Part shown: positions 1 through 12,000 of the stretch, piece after piece
Numbering within the stretch: the first letter of the stretch is position 1
How the letters are laid out: every line of letters starts with the position of its first letter
Source of the DNA: Girardinichthys multiradiatus
Lineage: Eukaryota; Chordata; Actinopteri; Cyprinodontiformes; Goodeidae
Length of the DNA: 64,000 nt
NCBI RefSeq assembly: GCF_021462225.1
Contig: NC_061806.1
Location: 27,734,144 to 27,798,143 of the forward strand
Direction: 5' to 3'
Notes under the pieces: model-generated
Told to the model about the DNA's origin: nothing
What the model saw: the letters and a program-made list of their open reading frames with translations, nothing else
Database searches by the model: none
Made by a program: the position numbers and the translations under genes

Positions 1-59
1 TTTAAAACGTTAAAACTTCCAGAAATGCAATTTAAAAAAATTTTACTTCTGGGGAGAAA

Positions 60-410
60 TAATTTAGAACTCCCTCTATATAAAATGGCTAAAATCACAC
101 TCATTAAATCAGGTACACATGATTTAAACAACATTACTCAGCATTTTTAAGGAGATTTTTTTCTATTTAAACATCAGACATTAGGTTTGATTTGGTCCTT
201 ACAGCTGAAGAGAAAGTTAGCACCATGGTAAGCTCAAAAGAGCCATTGAGCCAAGAGTTTATGAGTTTGGTAAGGGATGTCAAGAGGTGGAAGAATTTAA
301 AATTATTCATCCCACTGTACAGGAAATTGTCTAGATGTGGAGGACATTTAAAACAACTTCCAACAGAAGTCTCTAAAACCCTAACATGTCATCAGAGGAC
401 TTTTTAGGGT
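60..410 (+). pseudogene. Decayed Tc1-like transposon, N-terminal part
   Basis: From about 190 the reading resembles the helix-turn-helix start of a fish Tc1 transposase: a stretch about keeping or moving on a DNA-binding fold, then a 'hsTVrkIv-kWr' type segment near 310-350 (here 'cactgtacaggaaattgtctag atgtggagg'). Only about 70 codons stay open and no catalytic part follows. A related but different remnant lies at 38500-38910. The family match is from recognition only. Confidence 0.4.
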
Positions 411-534
411 TTTGGATCTTCGAGATCTTGCCATGTGAATGTAAACATGCATGTGTGTACAATCAGTATGAGACAGAAAATGTTTAACTTCCTTGTTCTT
501 TTTCTTGTTTTTCTTTGATTGCACATTTTTTTCA

Positions 535-624
535 TATCTGCACCCTACTTGTGTGTTACTTAGAGCTGCTGTAACAAGTTAATGTCTCCATTTTGAGATC
601 AATAAAGTCCATCTTATCTCATGT
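535..624 (+). repeat. LINE-type 3' tail
   Basis: The segment ends in an AATAAAG signal followed by a short 'catcttatctcat' run. This is the layout of the 3' end of many fish non-LTR retrotransposons (gctgctgtaacaa, then AATAAAG, then a TCTTA-type tail). No reverse transcriptase sequence is attached, so it would be a strongly 5'-truncated copy. Confidence 0.4.
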
Positions 625-639
625 CATAATGCTGGTTTA

Positions 640-1400
640 GACTGATACCACACAACCACAAGAGGCAAAGAGAAAGTTTTGAAACAGTTTATTTTCAAGC
701 AGTAGATGCTAGGATGAACGGGAACCAGGAACTGGGTAAGCGGTTCAATACTGGAGTTATCTAGGCAGGCAAAAAAACAAATTTAGACGGGTCCAGACTC
801 AGGGGGGAAAAAGAAAATCTTGCTGTTAGTGATTTGTTAGATGGACTTACTGAGTGAGAGGCTGGGTAAGGAGGTAGGGGGAATAAGTCCTTCCCCATAG
901 AGTCTGTGGTTGGTAGGCAGTGAGCCGACTAGTTCCTGTGATCTCCAGTTAGAAAAACTGTCCTTTCTTCTGCGGGGAAAAAACTCCGCTGCGACTTGAG
1001 GCGAACGATGGAGGGTGGACAGGCAGGTGAATGCTCCTCTGAGTTGGGTCCGACGGTTCTCCTTGAGAGGATGGGCTTGGAGGTAGAGAGCAAGAACCAT
1101 GAGTCTGAAGGCGTCGCGTTTCTGGGTTTCCACTCTCCTTAAGACACGACTCGGGGACAAGCAGGCGCAGGTTACTCCAGAACCCCAACTGGACAGGATC
1201 TGTAGAACAGGGGAAAACAACGAAACAATTAGTTTCCTGGGAAAAAACAAACTGCATTAGAGCAGGGGTCAAGCCTTTTTACCACTAAATGAACACAATG
1301 GGCTGACGCCTTCCCTTGGTTCTCCACTCCTTAAAAACCCAGCTGATTGCTGTCAGAATGAGGAACACCTGTGCAGGAGCACTTGCCCGTCACAGCCTAA
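640..1400 (-). repeat. Possible decayed solo LTR
   Basis: This block is more GC-rich than its surroundings. On the plus strand it runs from a 'gaaacagtttattttcaag' stretch (a reversed poly(A)-signal-like region) to a 'cagctgattgctgtcag...aacacctgtgcagg' stretch. That order resembles reversed LTRs of fish Ty3-type elements, and a similar arrangement recurs at 13430-14175. No second LTR or target duplication was found. Two overlapping minus-strand frames of 107 and 137 codons inside it match nothing I know. Confidence 0.28.
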
Positions 1401-1609
1401 AGAAAAACAAAGAAAAAACAAAAACACAGTAAGGCCCAGCACAGCTCATAACCTGCACACAAACACTGTGGAAGCTGACATCTTATCTTATCTTCATAGA
1501 CAAAACATACACAAAAAACAGCACTTTTTGAGCAATGGTCTTTGAATAGATGAGTTTTTGCAACTGAATTATTTTTACACCAGAACAGAGGACAGTTTGG
1601 TGTAAAACG

Positions 1610-2035
1610 AATACAGCATTTCAGGAACAAACCTCATACCAACTGTGAAGCATAGTTCTGGAAGTGCCATGGTTTGTGGATACTTTGCTGCAGCAGGACC
1701 TGGTCCGCTCACCATCACAGAATCCACCATTAAATCTCACTTATTTTAGAGCATGCTTAAGGAAAATGTGACCTTTGGAAAACAATTAAAGATGAATCAG
1801 AACAGACACCTGTAAAATGAAAATATCCCAAAACATACAAGTAAATCCAACAATGACTGGTTCAACAGTAATCAAGGGAACGTTCTGGAATGGCTTGGTC
1901 AAATCCAAGAGATGCTGTGGGATGTCTTCAAACAGGCTCAAACAACCAGAGAGAGAAACAGCCAAAATGATTCTGCATTGCAGAGTGGGGCAAACCTTCC
2001 TCAGACCACAATTCTAGACTGTAGATGACAACAAC
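1610..2035 (+). pseudogene. Tc1-like transposase remnant, C-terminal half
   Basis: The wording 'ggtttgtggatactttgctgcagcaggacctgg' near 1672-1705 corresponds to the MVWG-xFxAxGpG segment between the first and second catalytic Asp of Tc1 transposases. A 'gttctggaatggcttggtcaa' stretch near 1882 matches the L-E-W-P-S-Q segment before the catalytic Glu, and 'ctgtgggatgtcttcaaacag' matches LWDxxK. Frames are broken by an in-frame TAG near 1747 and by deletions. The closest relative in the window is the minus-strand remnant at 59453-61000, which shares 'tggggcaaacntcctcagac'. It is dead. Confidence 0.6.
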
Positions 2036-2856
2036 AAGCACATAAGTTATTTCAGACAGAGGTGTAACAGAATATGGATTTTTGGTGATATTTTTGATTG
2101 ATGAATAAACCCTAGGGACCTTTGTTGTTCACCCGCAAGTAAATCCCATTCTTTTTCAGAGATAACTAGATTAAACATCAATATATTAACAATTTGATAC
2201 AAAAAACTGAATTTTTACAAACAGTTGAGCATAGTTCTGAAAATGTACATACTGTACATCTTTCATGGAGGCACAAAGAATTAAAAAAATATGTTTTGAA
2301 ATTAGTTTCAAAAAGGTTTTTTTAATGTTTTAGGGCACTGACTTGCGTAATTCTATGATTGAGCTTGTCTAAGTTATTAAGATGATTTACAGAGGAATGC
2401 AAGTATTGCAGTGTAAACACAGTGTAAACACTACCAATAAGAAGTTTTCAAAACCTACGGAAAGAAAAAATAAGATTGAGCAACTAGTCACTTCAACCAC
2501 CAAAAAACAATATATTGCCAAAAATGTTTGCTTACCCCACCAAATTATTGGGTCACTTTATGGCAACAAGTGTATAAAATAAGCACCGAGGCATGCAGAC
2601 TGATTTCCAGAAAAATTTGTGAAAGAATGTGTCGCCTTCATAAGTTCAGTGATGCCACGATAGGATGCAATCTGTGCAAAAAGTCAAATTGTAATATGTC
2701 GTAGATACAAAATATTACACTGTCACATGTGACATTACAACGAAGTGGAAGTGATCGGAAACAACGGCAACTGAGCCATGAAGTCGTAGGCAACTTAAAA
2801 TCATGGGAGGAACGTTTCTGCAGAGTCAACAGCTACAGACCTCAAACCTTTGTCTC
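2036..2856. other. No gene recognised
   Basis: AT-rich sequence. Short open frames (66 and 63 codons) have no recognisable motif. I see no repeat boundary apart from a possible continuation of the Tc1 remnant to about 2100. Confidence 0.6.
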
Positions 2857-3627
2857 ATCAATCAATCAATCAATCATTTATTTATAAAGCCCTTTCACAG
2901 CCAATTAAGGCTAGGTAAAGGTACAGAGATAAACAAAACATAGCATAGAACCATAAGAACAGGCAAAGATTAAAATTAGGAATAGAATGTTGTGGAGCTA
3001 CTTGCTATTAAAAGCCAGACTGAATAAATGAGTTGAGAATTGATTTAAAAAGACTTAGATCAGTGGTGGAGCATAGATCGAGAGGGAGCTGGTTTCAGAG
3101 TCTGGGTGCTGCTGCTGAGAAAGTCCAATCACATTTTGACCTGGTTTTGCATATATTTAATGAAAATGGATTTGAAGAATTCAAAGACCTGCCAGGCACA
3201 GAAAAGCTTAGCAATTCAGACAAATAAGGTGGGGCCAGTGCATTAAGTGCTTTAAAAACAAACAATAAAAGGTTCAAATATTTTCTAAAGCAAACAGGAA
3301 GCTAATTTAAGAAGCATCGAACCGGGGTGATGTGGTCACATTTGGAGGTGTCTGTCAGAAGACGGGCAGCTATATTTTGGAGAAACTGAAGGGATTTGAG
3401 AGAATTGATGGAGAGAGGGCTAAATAAAAGGCATTGCAATAATCAATTCTGGATGCTGATAAAATACAATTGATTCTATCTAGTGGCAAAATACATCCAG
3501 TCTTTTCTGAATTTAAAAGCAGGACATTTTGGTTGAGCCACTTTTTGACAGCAGTGTTGCAGTTAAGGAGGGAGTGACAAATATTACTGTGGCCTAGCTT
3601 CAAGGATAGGTAAATCTGTAAAAGCAT
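2857..3627 (-). pseudogene. LINE (L2/CR1-like) reverse transcriptase 3' end
   Basis: Read on the minus strand, about 3627-3370 gives an 'AVKKWLNQNVLLLNSEKTG' segment and then 'SRIDYCNAFYLALS'. These are the C-terminal reverse-transcriptase and thumb motifs of L2-like fish LINEs. About 3277-3095 gives 'LLFVFKALNALAPPYLSELL', followed by an 'AAAPRLWNQLP' type segment. The element ends in a short 'GGGCTTTATAAATAAA' region and a (TGAT)5 tail, which is the (ATCA) run at 2857-2876 on the plus strand. Frameshifts separate the parts and the catalytic YADD motif is not included, so it is a 5'-truncated, dead copy. Confidence 0.72.
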
Positions 3628-3634
3628 CTGTAAA

Positions 3635-3810
3635 AGGACAATTTCATGCTCCTAACTTTGTTGGAACAGTTTGTGGGATGACCTCCTTCCTGTTCCAACA
3701 TGACTGTGCGCCATTGTACAAAGCAAGATCCACGGATGAGCGTGTTTGGTATGGAAGAAGTTGACTGGCCTGCACCAGTCCTGGTCTCAACTGAACAGAA
3801 CACATTTCTA
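3635..3810 (+). pseudogene. Tc1-like transposase remnant with second catalytic Asp
   Basis: Translation around 3680-3720 reads 'FLFQHDCAPLYKARS', the segment around the second catalytic Asp of a fish Tc1 family. It is followed by 'GRS-LACTSPGLN-TEHI', a degraded form of the L-x-W-P-x-Q-S-P-D-L-N-P-x-E-H motif with a stop inside. The opposite strand shows a 67-codon frame that is only its shadow. It abuts the LINE fragment, so one may have landed in the other. Confidence 0.62.
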
Positions 3811-4824
3811 GAAGGAATTTAATGACTTCTACAATTTTTCATTTCAGTATTAAAATTAATTTAAAAAGTCCCCTTTAGGTGACATTGATCATTATGATTC
3901 TGTCGTTGTTATAATCTGAAGCTAAGCACCCTTTCGAAGAAAAGAAAGCCTGATCAAACAGATGCTGGATAAATAAAGGAATCTCTGGCGCTTATTTGCA
4001 TTCTAGTCCTCTTAACAGGCTTGGCTTATCTTGTCTCCTTGTGTCATTACATTCACCAGCTCCACTTTGTCATTTAACAAGTTTCAGGTCAGCGGACTCC
4101 AAGCAAGCTTTCAACACAGCACACACATTCAAATTACAGACGAGAAATGATGAGATGAATGATAACAGGCAACAGATGCTGTGCTCAGAGACAGAGCAAA
4201 CAGAAAGTATTAATATCTGTGTGTGTGTTTGCGCATTTTAAAGGTGCTGCAAAGAGCTCCATTAATTATGCTTTTCAGCAATCTAGTCCTCCCATGAATG
4301 AACCTATGTGTAGGTGCCTATGTGCTTAGGGGATTTTATCACGGATAAGCATGTTTGTGTGTTGGTGGGATGAAAATGAATCATTGCTATAGCATGAATC
4401 ATTACTAAACTCTGCCATTACTGCTGCTTCATGGACTGAACTTTTAAAGCTGAATTAGAGAAAATGGATTCTAGCCTCTCTTGAGGGGGCTAATCTGAAA
4501 GCTCCTTTTTTTCAGTTTTTCACCACATTTCCTTTTATTATGTTCAACAGGAGTTATGTAAACACTGACAGATGTGTCTTCCACTTTCACCAAAGCTGCC
4601 GCTAGCTACTATAAAATATATAGAATTAAAAAAAGTTGTTTGTAGGATCAGAAGGCGTGACTGCTCTTAAAAACCAAGGCATCTGGTTTCAGAGAACAAT
4701 TAATCCTCTTAACTTAGTGTTTCCACCAGACTTTGTGTGGTGTTAAGCAAAGCTGACAAAGTAACATTCCCATCTTCCAGTGCAAACAAATAAATTCAAA
4801 TGTGTTAATCAAAGTAAATTGCCA
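3811..4824. other. No gene recognised
   Basis: Apparently single-copy AT-rich DNA with a short GT run at about 4217-4228. The 81-codon frame at 3996-4241 has no recognisable domain. Confidence 0.6.
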
Positions 4825-5060
4825 TTTTATGTAAAAAAAACTTGTTAATCAAACCTAAATGTTTCGGATCATTAAAAAATTTTAATATCAGACATGGATA
4901 ACCTTTCATCAAATGATGATTTATTAAGGAAACAAAAACTATCCAAACCAAAATGGCCTTATTTGAAAAGTAATTGCACCACTAATCTTTGCAGAAATGG
5001 TTCAATGCAGTCACATTGGGATGTTTTTGAGAATGAACGACCTGTTCAGATTCAGCCACA
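4825..5060 (+). repeat. Terminal fragment of a fish Tc1-like family
   Basis: The order 'tgtttcggatcatta', then 'tatcagacatggataac', 'aatgatgatttattaagg', 'ccaaaccaaaatggcc' and 'gaaaagtaattgcacca' is that of the terminal region of a widespread fish Tc1 family. The same family is seen reversed at 44610-45870. No transposase sequence follows. The GATG microsatellite begins about 80 bp downstream. Confidence 0.45.
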
Positions 5061-5141
5061 GCATCTTAATCGGATTTATGTCTTTGATAATGCCACATTA
5101 AACTATTTTCTTTCCTTAATAAGAGGTAGTGTTATTAATGA

Positions 5142-5229
5142 GATGGATGGATGGATGGATGGATGGATGGATGGATGGATGGATGGATGGATGGATGGAT
5201 GGATGGATGGATGGATGGATGGATGGATG
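5142..5229. repeat. (GATG)n microsatellite, about 22 units
   Basis: An uninterrupted run of the 4-bp unit. Because 4 is not a multiple of 3, it reads as DGWM repeats on one strand and HPSI repeats on the other. The long frames crossing it (135 codons plus, 116 codons minus) are therefore an artefact of the repeat. Confidence 0.97.
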
Positions 5230-5484
5230 TTGCTTGTTAGCACAAATAGTGAAGACGACTTCCTGAAGTTCAAATTTACAGTTAATGGCTTTGTATGGTA
5301 ATTCAGTGAATATTTCAGAAACTGATCATCTTCCTGGATTTTCACACGCAACCATCTCTTGGGTTTCCAAAGAATGGTCTGAAATAGAGAAAAAATAAAT
5401 ACAGTCAGCATGCAACAAAGCATGAAGACTAAATGAGGATGATAAAAAGACAACAGAGGTTAAAATAACCACTTGTTAGAACCA

Positions 5485-6115
5485 AGGTATGTGGGGTACC
5501 ATCTCTGAACATGCAGCATGTTGAACCTTTAAGCAGATGTGCTACAACAGCAGAGGACGACACTGGGTGCCACTGCTATCAGGTAAGAACAGGAAATTGA
5601 GGCCAAAATTCAAAAATGCTAAACAAAATTGGACAATAAGAGACTGAAAAAATATTGCCTGGTGTGACAAAACTCAATTTGAGCTGCAACATTCAGATTG
5701 TAGGGTCAGAGTTTGGTTTAAACAACATAAAAGCATGAATCCATCACATGGCACATCTACAATTCAGGCTGGTGGTGGTAGCATAATGGTCTGGGGGATA
5801 CATTTTTGGGGAACTTTTGGGGAACTCTTTATGACCACAGTGTACCTATCATTTGATGGCTACTTTCATCAGGATAATGAACCATACCACAGGGCTCAGA
5901 TCAACTCAAACTGGTTTCTTGAACATGATGGGTTCACTGCTGTTTAGTGGTCTCCACCGTCACCAGGTCTTAATACAATAGATCACCTTTGGGATGTGGT
6001 GGGACAGGACGTTCTATCATGGATGTACAGGTAACAAATCTGTAGCAACTGTGCGATGCTATTACATCAATACTGAGCAAAATTTCTAAGAAATGTTTTG
6101 GCCCATAAATGGATG
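5485..6115 (+). pseudogene. Tc1-like transposase remnant, catalytic domain
   Basis: About 5490-5590 matches the end of the DNA-binding region of a fish Tc1 family. About 5620-5730 matches the segment around the first catalytic Asp, now degraded. A frame at 5735-5947 reads 'GGGSIMVWG', then 'FHQDNEPYHRAQ' (second Asp) and 'NWFLEHDGFTAV'. It stops at a TAG and continues as 'WSPPSPGLNTIDHLWDVV', in which the catalytic Glu has become Asp. Its end near 6115 lacks a clear TIR. The outer TIR of this family ('acggccactttattaagtac') is visible at about 59459. Stops, frameshifts and the lost Glu show that it is inactive. Confidence 0.75.
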
Positions 6116-6463
6116 GTTGTATTGACTGTATTACTTATACTATATTACTACAAACTATGATATTTTTGGTCTTAAAAACATTTCTAGTTTTACTGGGCAT
6201 TCCTCCACAGTTTTTGTCTCCTGAAGATCAGCCTTTTCTCCCAGTGGAATCATCGAACATATAGAAGTCACTGGTGGAAGAAACATTTTTATCCTAAAAA
6301 GGACTTCAAAGCTTTTTTCTGATAACTAAAAGCAAGCCAGGGCACTTATGTCTGGTTCCTGACAGCAGAGTGACAGTGATCAGATGCTTTCAGTCCCACT
6401 TCACAACATAACAGATCCCTGTCTTCTAGCAGAGGTTTTGGAAAAGTGAAAATGGATTGTATA
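6116..6463. other. No gene recognised
   Basis: Spacer between the old Tc1 remnant and the young Tc1 copy. No motif seen. Confidence 0.6.
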
Positions 6464-8031
6464 CAGGTCCTTCTCAAAAAATTAGCATATTGTGATAAAG
6501 TTCATTATTTTCTATAATGTAATGATGAAAATTAAACATTCATATATTTTAGATTCATTGCACACTAACTGAAATATTTCAGGTCTTTTATTGTCTTAAT
6601 ACGGATGATTTTGGCATACAGCTCATGAAAACCCAAAATTCCTATCTCACAAAATTAGCATATTTCATCCGACCAATAAAAGAAAAGTGTTTTTAATACA
6701 AAAAACGTCAACCTTCAAATAATCATGTACAGTTATGCACTCAATACTTGGTCGGGAATCCTTTTGCAGAAATGACTGCTTCAATGCGGCGTGGCATGGA
6801 GGCAATCAGCCTGTGGCACTGCTGAGGTCTTATGGAGGCCCAGGATGCTTCGATAGCGGTCTTTAGCTCATCCAGAGTGTTGGGTCTTGAGTCTCTCAAC
6901 GTTCTCTTCACAATATCCCACAGATTCTCTATGGGGTTCAGGTCAGGAGAGTTGGCAGGCCAATTGAGCACAGTGATACCATGGTCAGTAAACCATTTAC
7001 CAGTGGTTTTGGCACTGTGAGCAGGTGCCAGGTCGTGCTGAAAAATGAAATCTTCATCTCCATAAAGCTTTTCAGCAGATGGAAGCATGAAGTGCTCCAA
7101 AATCTCCTGATAGCTAGCTGCATTGACCCTGCCCTTGATAAAACACAGTGGACCAACACCAGCAGCTGACACGGCACCCCAGACTATCACTGACTGTGGG
7201 TACTTGACACTGGACTTCTGGCATTTTGGCATTTCCTTCTCCCCAGTCTTCCTCCAGACTCTGGCACCTTGATTTACGAATGACATGCAGAATTTGCTTT
7301 CATCCGAAAAAAGCACTTTGGACCACTGAGCAACAGTCCAGTGCTGCTTCTCTGTAGCCCAGGTCTGGGGAATGCGGCACCTATAGCCCATTTCCTGCAC
7401 ACGCCTGTGCACGGTGGCTCTGGATGTTTCTACTCCAGACTCAGTCTACTGCTTCCGCAGGTCCCCCAAGGTCTGGAATCGGCCCTTCTCCACAATCTTC
7501 CTCAGGGTCCGGTCACCTCTTCTCGTTGTGCAGCGTTTTCTGCCGCACTTTTTCCTTCCCACAGACTTCCCACTGAGGTGCCTTGATACAGCACTCTGGG
7601 AACAGCCTATTCGTTCAGAAATTTCTTTCTGTGTCTTACCCTCTTGCTTGAGGGTGTCAATAGTGGCCTTCTGGACAGCAGTCAGGTCGGCAGTCTTACC
7701 CATGATTGGGGTTTTGAGTGATGAACCAGGCTGGGAGTTTTAAAGGCCTCAGGAATCTTTTGCAGGTGTTTAGAGTTAACTCGTTGATTCAGATGATTAG
7801 GTTCATAGCTCGTTTAGAGACCCTTTTAATGATATGCTAATTTTGTGAGATAGGAATTTTGGGTTTTCATGAGCTGTATGCCAAAATCATCCGTATTAAG
7901 ACAATAAAAGACCTGAAATATTTCAGTTAGAGTGCAATGAATCTAAAATATATGAATGTTAAATTTTCATCATGACATTATGGAAAATAATGAACTTTAT
8001 CACAATATGCTAATTTTTTGAGAAGGACCTG
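6464..8031 (-). mobile_element. Young Tc1 element, copy A (1568 bp, short form)
   Basis: The element runs from CAGGTCCTTCTC at 6464 to GAGAAGGACCTG at 8031, with TA on each side (6462-6463 and 8032-8033), the target used by Tc1/mariner elements. TIRs of about 200 bp lie at 6464-6663 and 7832-8031. Its length equals copies B and C to the base, and differences from them are scattered single bases, so the insertion is recent. The single gene lies on the minus strand and is interrupted by a nonsense codon. It lacks the 42 bp present in copy D. Confidence 0.97.
6741..7703 (-). pseudogene. Tc1 transposase, nonsense at codon 86 (copy A)
   Basis: The gene would cut and paste the element by binding the TIRs with two N-terminal helix-turn-helix folds and cutting with a DDE catalytic centre. 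The start MGKTADLTAV is shared with copies B-D. Codon 86, Trp (TGG) in the other copies, is TAG here (minus strand, plus-strand positions 7446-7448), leaving an 85-residue fragment with only the first DNA-binding fold. Downstream, the catalytic frame is otherwise open, with all three acidic residues in place and 34 residues between the second Asp and the Glu. It also lacks the 14-residue linker found in copy D. A fragment starting downstream would lack most of the DNA-binding region, so this copy probably could move only with enzyme from elsewhere. Confidence 0.95.
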
Positions 8032-8033
8032 TA

Positions 8034-8394
8034 TACTGTCATTTTACCTAATGAGGATTTACTTGGATGCTGTTCCAACTGTCTAGGCCCACACAATGTG
8101 CTGATTTGTAGATACATTCAGGAGTCTTTTTATGATTCTAGTTTTTACTTGCATTGCGATCAATAAAATCTTGTGAAGGGAATTATTTGTGGATAAATGT
8201 ATACAGTGGGGCAGGGAATTAAGTGTATAAAATACACAGGTTTCATGGATGGATGGACGGATGAATGGACAGCCAGATGGGACAGATAATATTTCTTCCT
8301 ACTTTTCCATACTCTTTTCTTATTTTACATTTATCCAGAAGTTGTTAGATTATAATAAAATAGTTTTGTTATTGTTATCACTTTTCTGGAGAGC
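8034..8394. other. No gene recognised
   Basis: Single-copy looking sequence with a short degenerate GGAT/GGAC run at about 8246-8272. A 63-codon frame has no known motif. Confidence 0.55.
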
Positions 8395-8553
8395 TCCTGT
8401 TCTACAACTTTTAGATGTGTCCCTGCTCCAACACACCTGAATGTATCAATTGAGTGGATCAGGACCACCATTTGGTGAGATGCTGAGGAGGTAGTTCTGT
8501 CATCTGACATAACAGTGGCTCGTGAGGTCTGGAGTTGGGGACCCCTAACTTAT
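8395..8553. repeat. Fragment of a hAT-type MITE
   Basis: The stretch 'ctacaacttttagatgtgtccctgctccaacacacctgaat' and its end 'ggagttggggacccctaac' match one half and the outer end of the fish hAT-like MITE seen more completely at 60207-60430. The middle is altered and the left end is missing or decayed. Confidence 0.5.
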
Positions 8554-9021
8554 TTTTTGTTAAGTTAAGTCTCAATTATAATTCAATGCAACAGGGTTTT
8601 GACAAATAAACAGGATTTAATGGAAAAATTTTAATTTTGGATGCCCTGGATTTGCAAGAAACAGTACAGTCTGTTACCAGACAGAAACTGTTTCTTGATG
8701 ACTCTCTTTATTAATACACACATGTTCATTGGTCACACACAATAATGCATTAATTTACAATCCAACGTCCGGTAACCTTCACATGTCAAGTCCTGAGCTT
8801 TCACTAATGGAGACAGGATCCTTTTCAGAGGGAAAGAACTTCCCATGAGGATAAAGAATCCAATTTTTTTTCCACAGTGGGATTTCTAACAAAACATGTC
8901 CTCCGTGTGTGTCTGCATGGCCCCCATGTTTGTGTCCAAGCAAAGCGTGGCTGTCAAATCTCCTTTTTAATAAGTTTAATATATCCATCTTTTCTTCATC
9001 AACCATCAACGTTGGTGTTCC
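8554..9021. other. No gene recognised
   Basis: No repeat or coding signal recognised. Open frames on both strands near 8780-9137 depend on the CA run that follows. Confidence 0.55.
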
Positions 9022-9068
9022 CTCACACACACAAACACACACAGATACACACACATACACACACACAT
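9022..9068. repeat. (CA)n microsatellite, interrupted
   Basis: CA repeats are interrupted by AA, GATA and TA variants. The run is bracketed by two copies of 'gttggtgttcc', at about 9011-9021 and 9079-9089, a small direct repeat that may reflect slippage. Confidence 0.95.
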
Positions 9069-9089
9069 CAAGACCACGTTGGTGTTCCT

Positions 9090-12000
9090 TGTTATTTACT
9101 TCAACTGGAAGAACACGCCAGCCGGACAAGTGACTGAGCAGATATGTGCATTCGTGTTTATGTGTCTCCTTCTCAGAGAAATCTGTTTGGTAATCTGACA
9201 GTGGAATTCAATTATGTCATCATAGGAACATGGATTAGGTTAAGGGATGTTTAAAAATGGTCAATTAGTGTTATTACCGCAACATATGTGGGCTAAAAAA
9301 AAGGCAGAAGGAAAGGCATGCAGAGGGAGAAGCAGAGATTCAAGAGTTGAAAAGATGGAAATAAAAAAACGAGGAGATTTAGAGAGATCCAATCTGATCT
9401 TTCATCCACTGAAGGTAAAAATGTAAATATGTTTGAAAAGATCAAAACTGAAAAATATGATTGCTTGGAGGCCAACATCAGCAGCTCACTGGCGAGAAGC
9501 CTTGGTCTATAACAAACAACTTGAGACAGATTGAGCAACATGCAGAGATAAAAAAAAAAAAGACAAGAAGGGAGACAGAAATGAAAAGAAGACTTCAAAG
9601 AATCCTTTTATGAAATCTGTTTAGAATTTTAAATCAGCAGTCCAGATCCACCACAACAAAAGATGAAACGATAATCCGATAATCATTGCATTGTTTCACA
9701 GACTAAATGTTTCTGAATACATCTCTGTGTTTATGCGAGTGAATTATGCTTAAAGCATGATGAAATGTTTCATTTTGATTTTGATTCAGATTTGTTTTTG
9801 TTTCTTTCACTTGTTTTGGTTGGACCATTTTCTCGTTACAAGGGGCATCTGGACATGTGCGTGTTGTAGGCATAGTTAATGGAAAAAGAGCAATCGTTTG
9901 CATGTGTGTTCATGTATACTGTACGTTGCTGTGTACACTTCTATATACAGTATGTGCTGTACAATCTGATTTTAATTTGCTCATACAATTATGTTTGAAA
10001 TGATCTTTGAGCTGAGGATGTAAACTTAGGTATTTTAGAGTTGTCTACAAGTTTCTAATTTGCATAACCAATTTGGAAACATATTACAAAGAAACAAGTT
10101 TGGTTTCAAAGATTTTTTTTGACATAAAACAAAAAATAGACTTTAAACAAATATTCAGATCTCAAAATAACCTTAGGCTGCATATATTTATTAAAATAAA
10201 TGTTGTATTCGATTGAGAAACGTAATGCCATGTAAGTACAGTTGAAAGCAGAGTACAAAAAGTCACATTACCTTTTTATCACTTGCTTTTCTTACTTTTT
10301 AGGTCAGTTAAGATTATCAAAATCAAGTTTGAAAAGGGCCAGAACAATTAGAAAGAAAAATTTGTATTACTCTCTTGAACAACAGAAGCTTCCATACATT
10401 TCCTTACTGCCTTTTATACTGTGTGAATTAAGTTAAACATTTGAGGTATTCTCCTGCAAGCCTCCCACAATAGTTTGCTGGAGTTCTTCAGACAGAACCA
10501 CCGTAACTGAGTCAGGTTTGTAGCCAGCCTTTCCCTCACAAACATTTTCAGCTCTGCTTGTTTTAATCCATATTTAATCTGCTGAGACTATTTGTTTGCA
10601 AGTGAGAATGCTGGTCCTGAAGCTGTGTGAATAATCCACACAAAAGCACCTTTTCCACCAAAAATCCTGATGTAAATACATGAGATTTTTTTTTCCAGGT
10701 TAAACAGAATCCTGGATAATTTGTGTACTTCCTGGTTCCATTGCTCTGAAAAGCCGCAAAAAATGTATTTAAATCAGCCTAATTACATATGGGGACGTTG
10801 TGAGGAAAACTGCACTATACCTTCAGCCCTACAGGGGGCGATGATAAGAAACCAAAGGCCAAAGTGGTACTGGCTGAAAGTACCTGTAATGGAAAATGGG
10901 CTAAATGGCCCCTTATGGCTAAATGGCTATAAAAACAAGAGTATACTAACTCTTCTTTCAAGAGTTCAATACTAGCACTAGTAGTAGTCATCATTTTTCA
11001 TTGTTACACATTCAGTCTCTCACTGTTTTCAGAAATGGAAAACCTACTTTAAAAACTTTAAAAAAACAGCATCTGCTTTATGAACAAATCTGCAACTGGC
11101 CAATCACAGTCTACAGAACAAAAACATGATATGCCCTACATTAGTGGTTAGTATCACACAAATGAATGGGTGACATGCTTGGTATAGGCCATTATGTCAC
11201 TGTTTCTTAAACATTTCATATGTTAGGCAAAAACACTTTTGTTAGGCAAAAACATCATTTGTATTTGGAGGAAAGTTGCAAAGAAACAGGAAAGTTTGTT
11301 TTGACAAAAATCTGTTTTAAAGTGGACAGGATTCAAAAGAAACAACATACTTCTAAGTAAAGCTTTATGTAAAAAGAAAAGTTCAATGTTAATTTAACTA
11401 TATGTAAAACACAAATGAACAAGTTAAATATTACCTCTTTCTTCAAAATGAAAGAGAAATCTATTATTTCTGCTGTCTTTTCATCCCAGATATGAATGCT
11501 CTGTATTACATGGTCGTTTTTGTTGGCCGGGTTACTTGCCAGCATTGTTGCACATTTCTGATTTCTGTGTCTGCTTATACGCAAAAAACTGCTCCATTCT
11601 GCTTGGGTCCCCCCTTAGTCATTTTTTAGAAAAGATTTAAAAAATTACAAAACAAATTAGACAGAAATAAGACACACAAGAAAATTCCCCTGATCAACAC
11701 CAGTAATGATTAACTAATTACATACATTGATGCGCAGCTGATTCAAAAATATTGTGCATGCCTATCCTCATAATATGGGAAAATAACATTTAAAATATAT
11801 AAAATGATACCAGGTTTTAAAAAATGCGACAAGCCCTAAAAATCTGAATCTTTACATTTATTTCAAAGCAGGCCAGTAGACGATGGGCAATGAGGCTAAA
11901 GGCAGCTCAGTTCTCTACAGTGTTTAGTAGATTAATGGATTTTTGGCAGAGGCAGGTGAAGAGGCTGTGGCACTAGTTGTTTTAGTTCGTTTATTTTTAT

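Noticed and set aside
4894..5453. Overlapping 135-codon (plus) and 116-codon (minus) frames
   Set aside because: Both are kept open by the GATG microsatellite, which has no stop in these frames. The translated DGWM and HPSI repeats are artefacts.
8779..9137. Three overlapping frames of 74-116 codons
   Set aside because: They cross the CA/TG microsatellite and depend on it.
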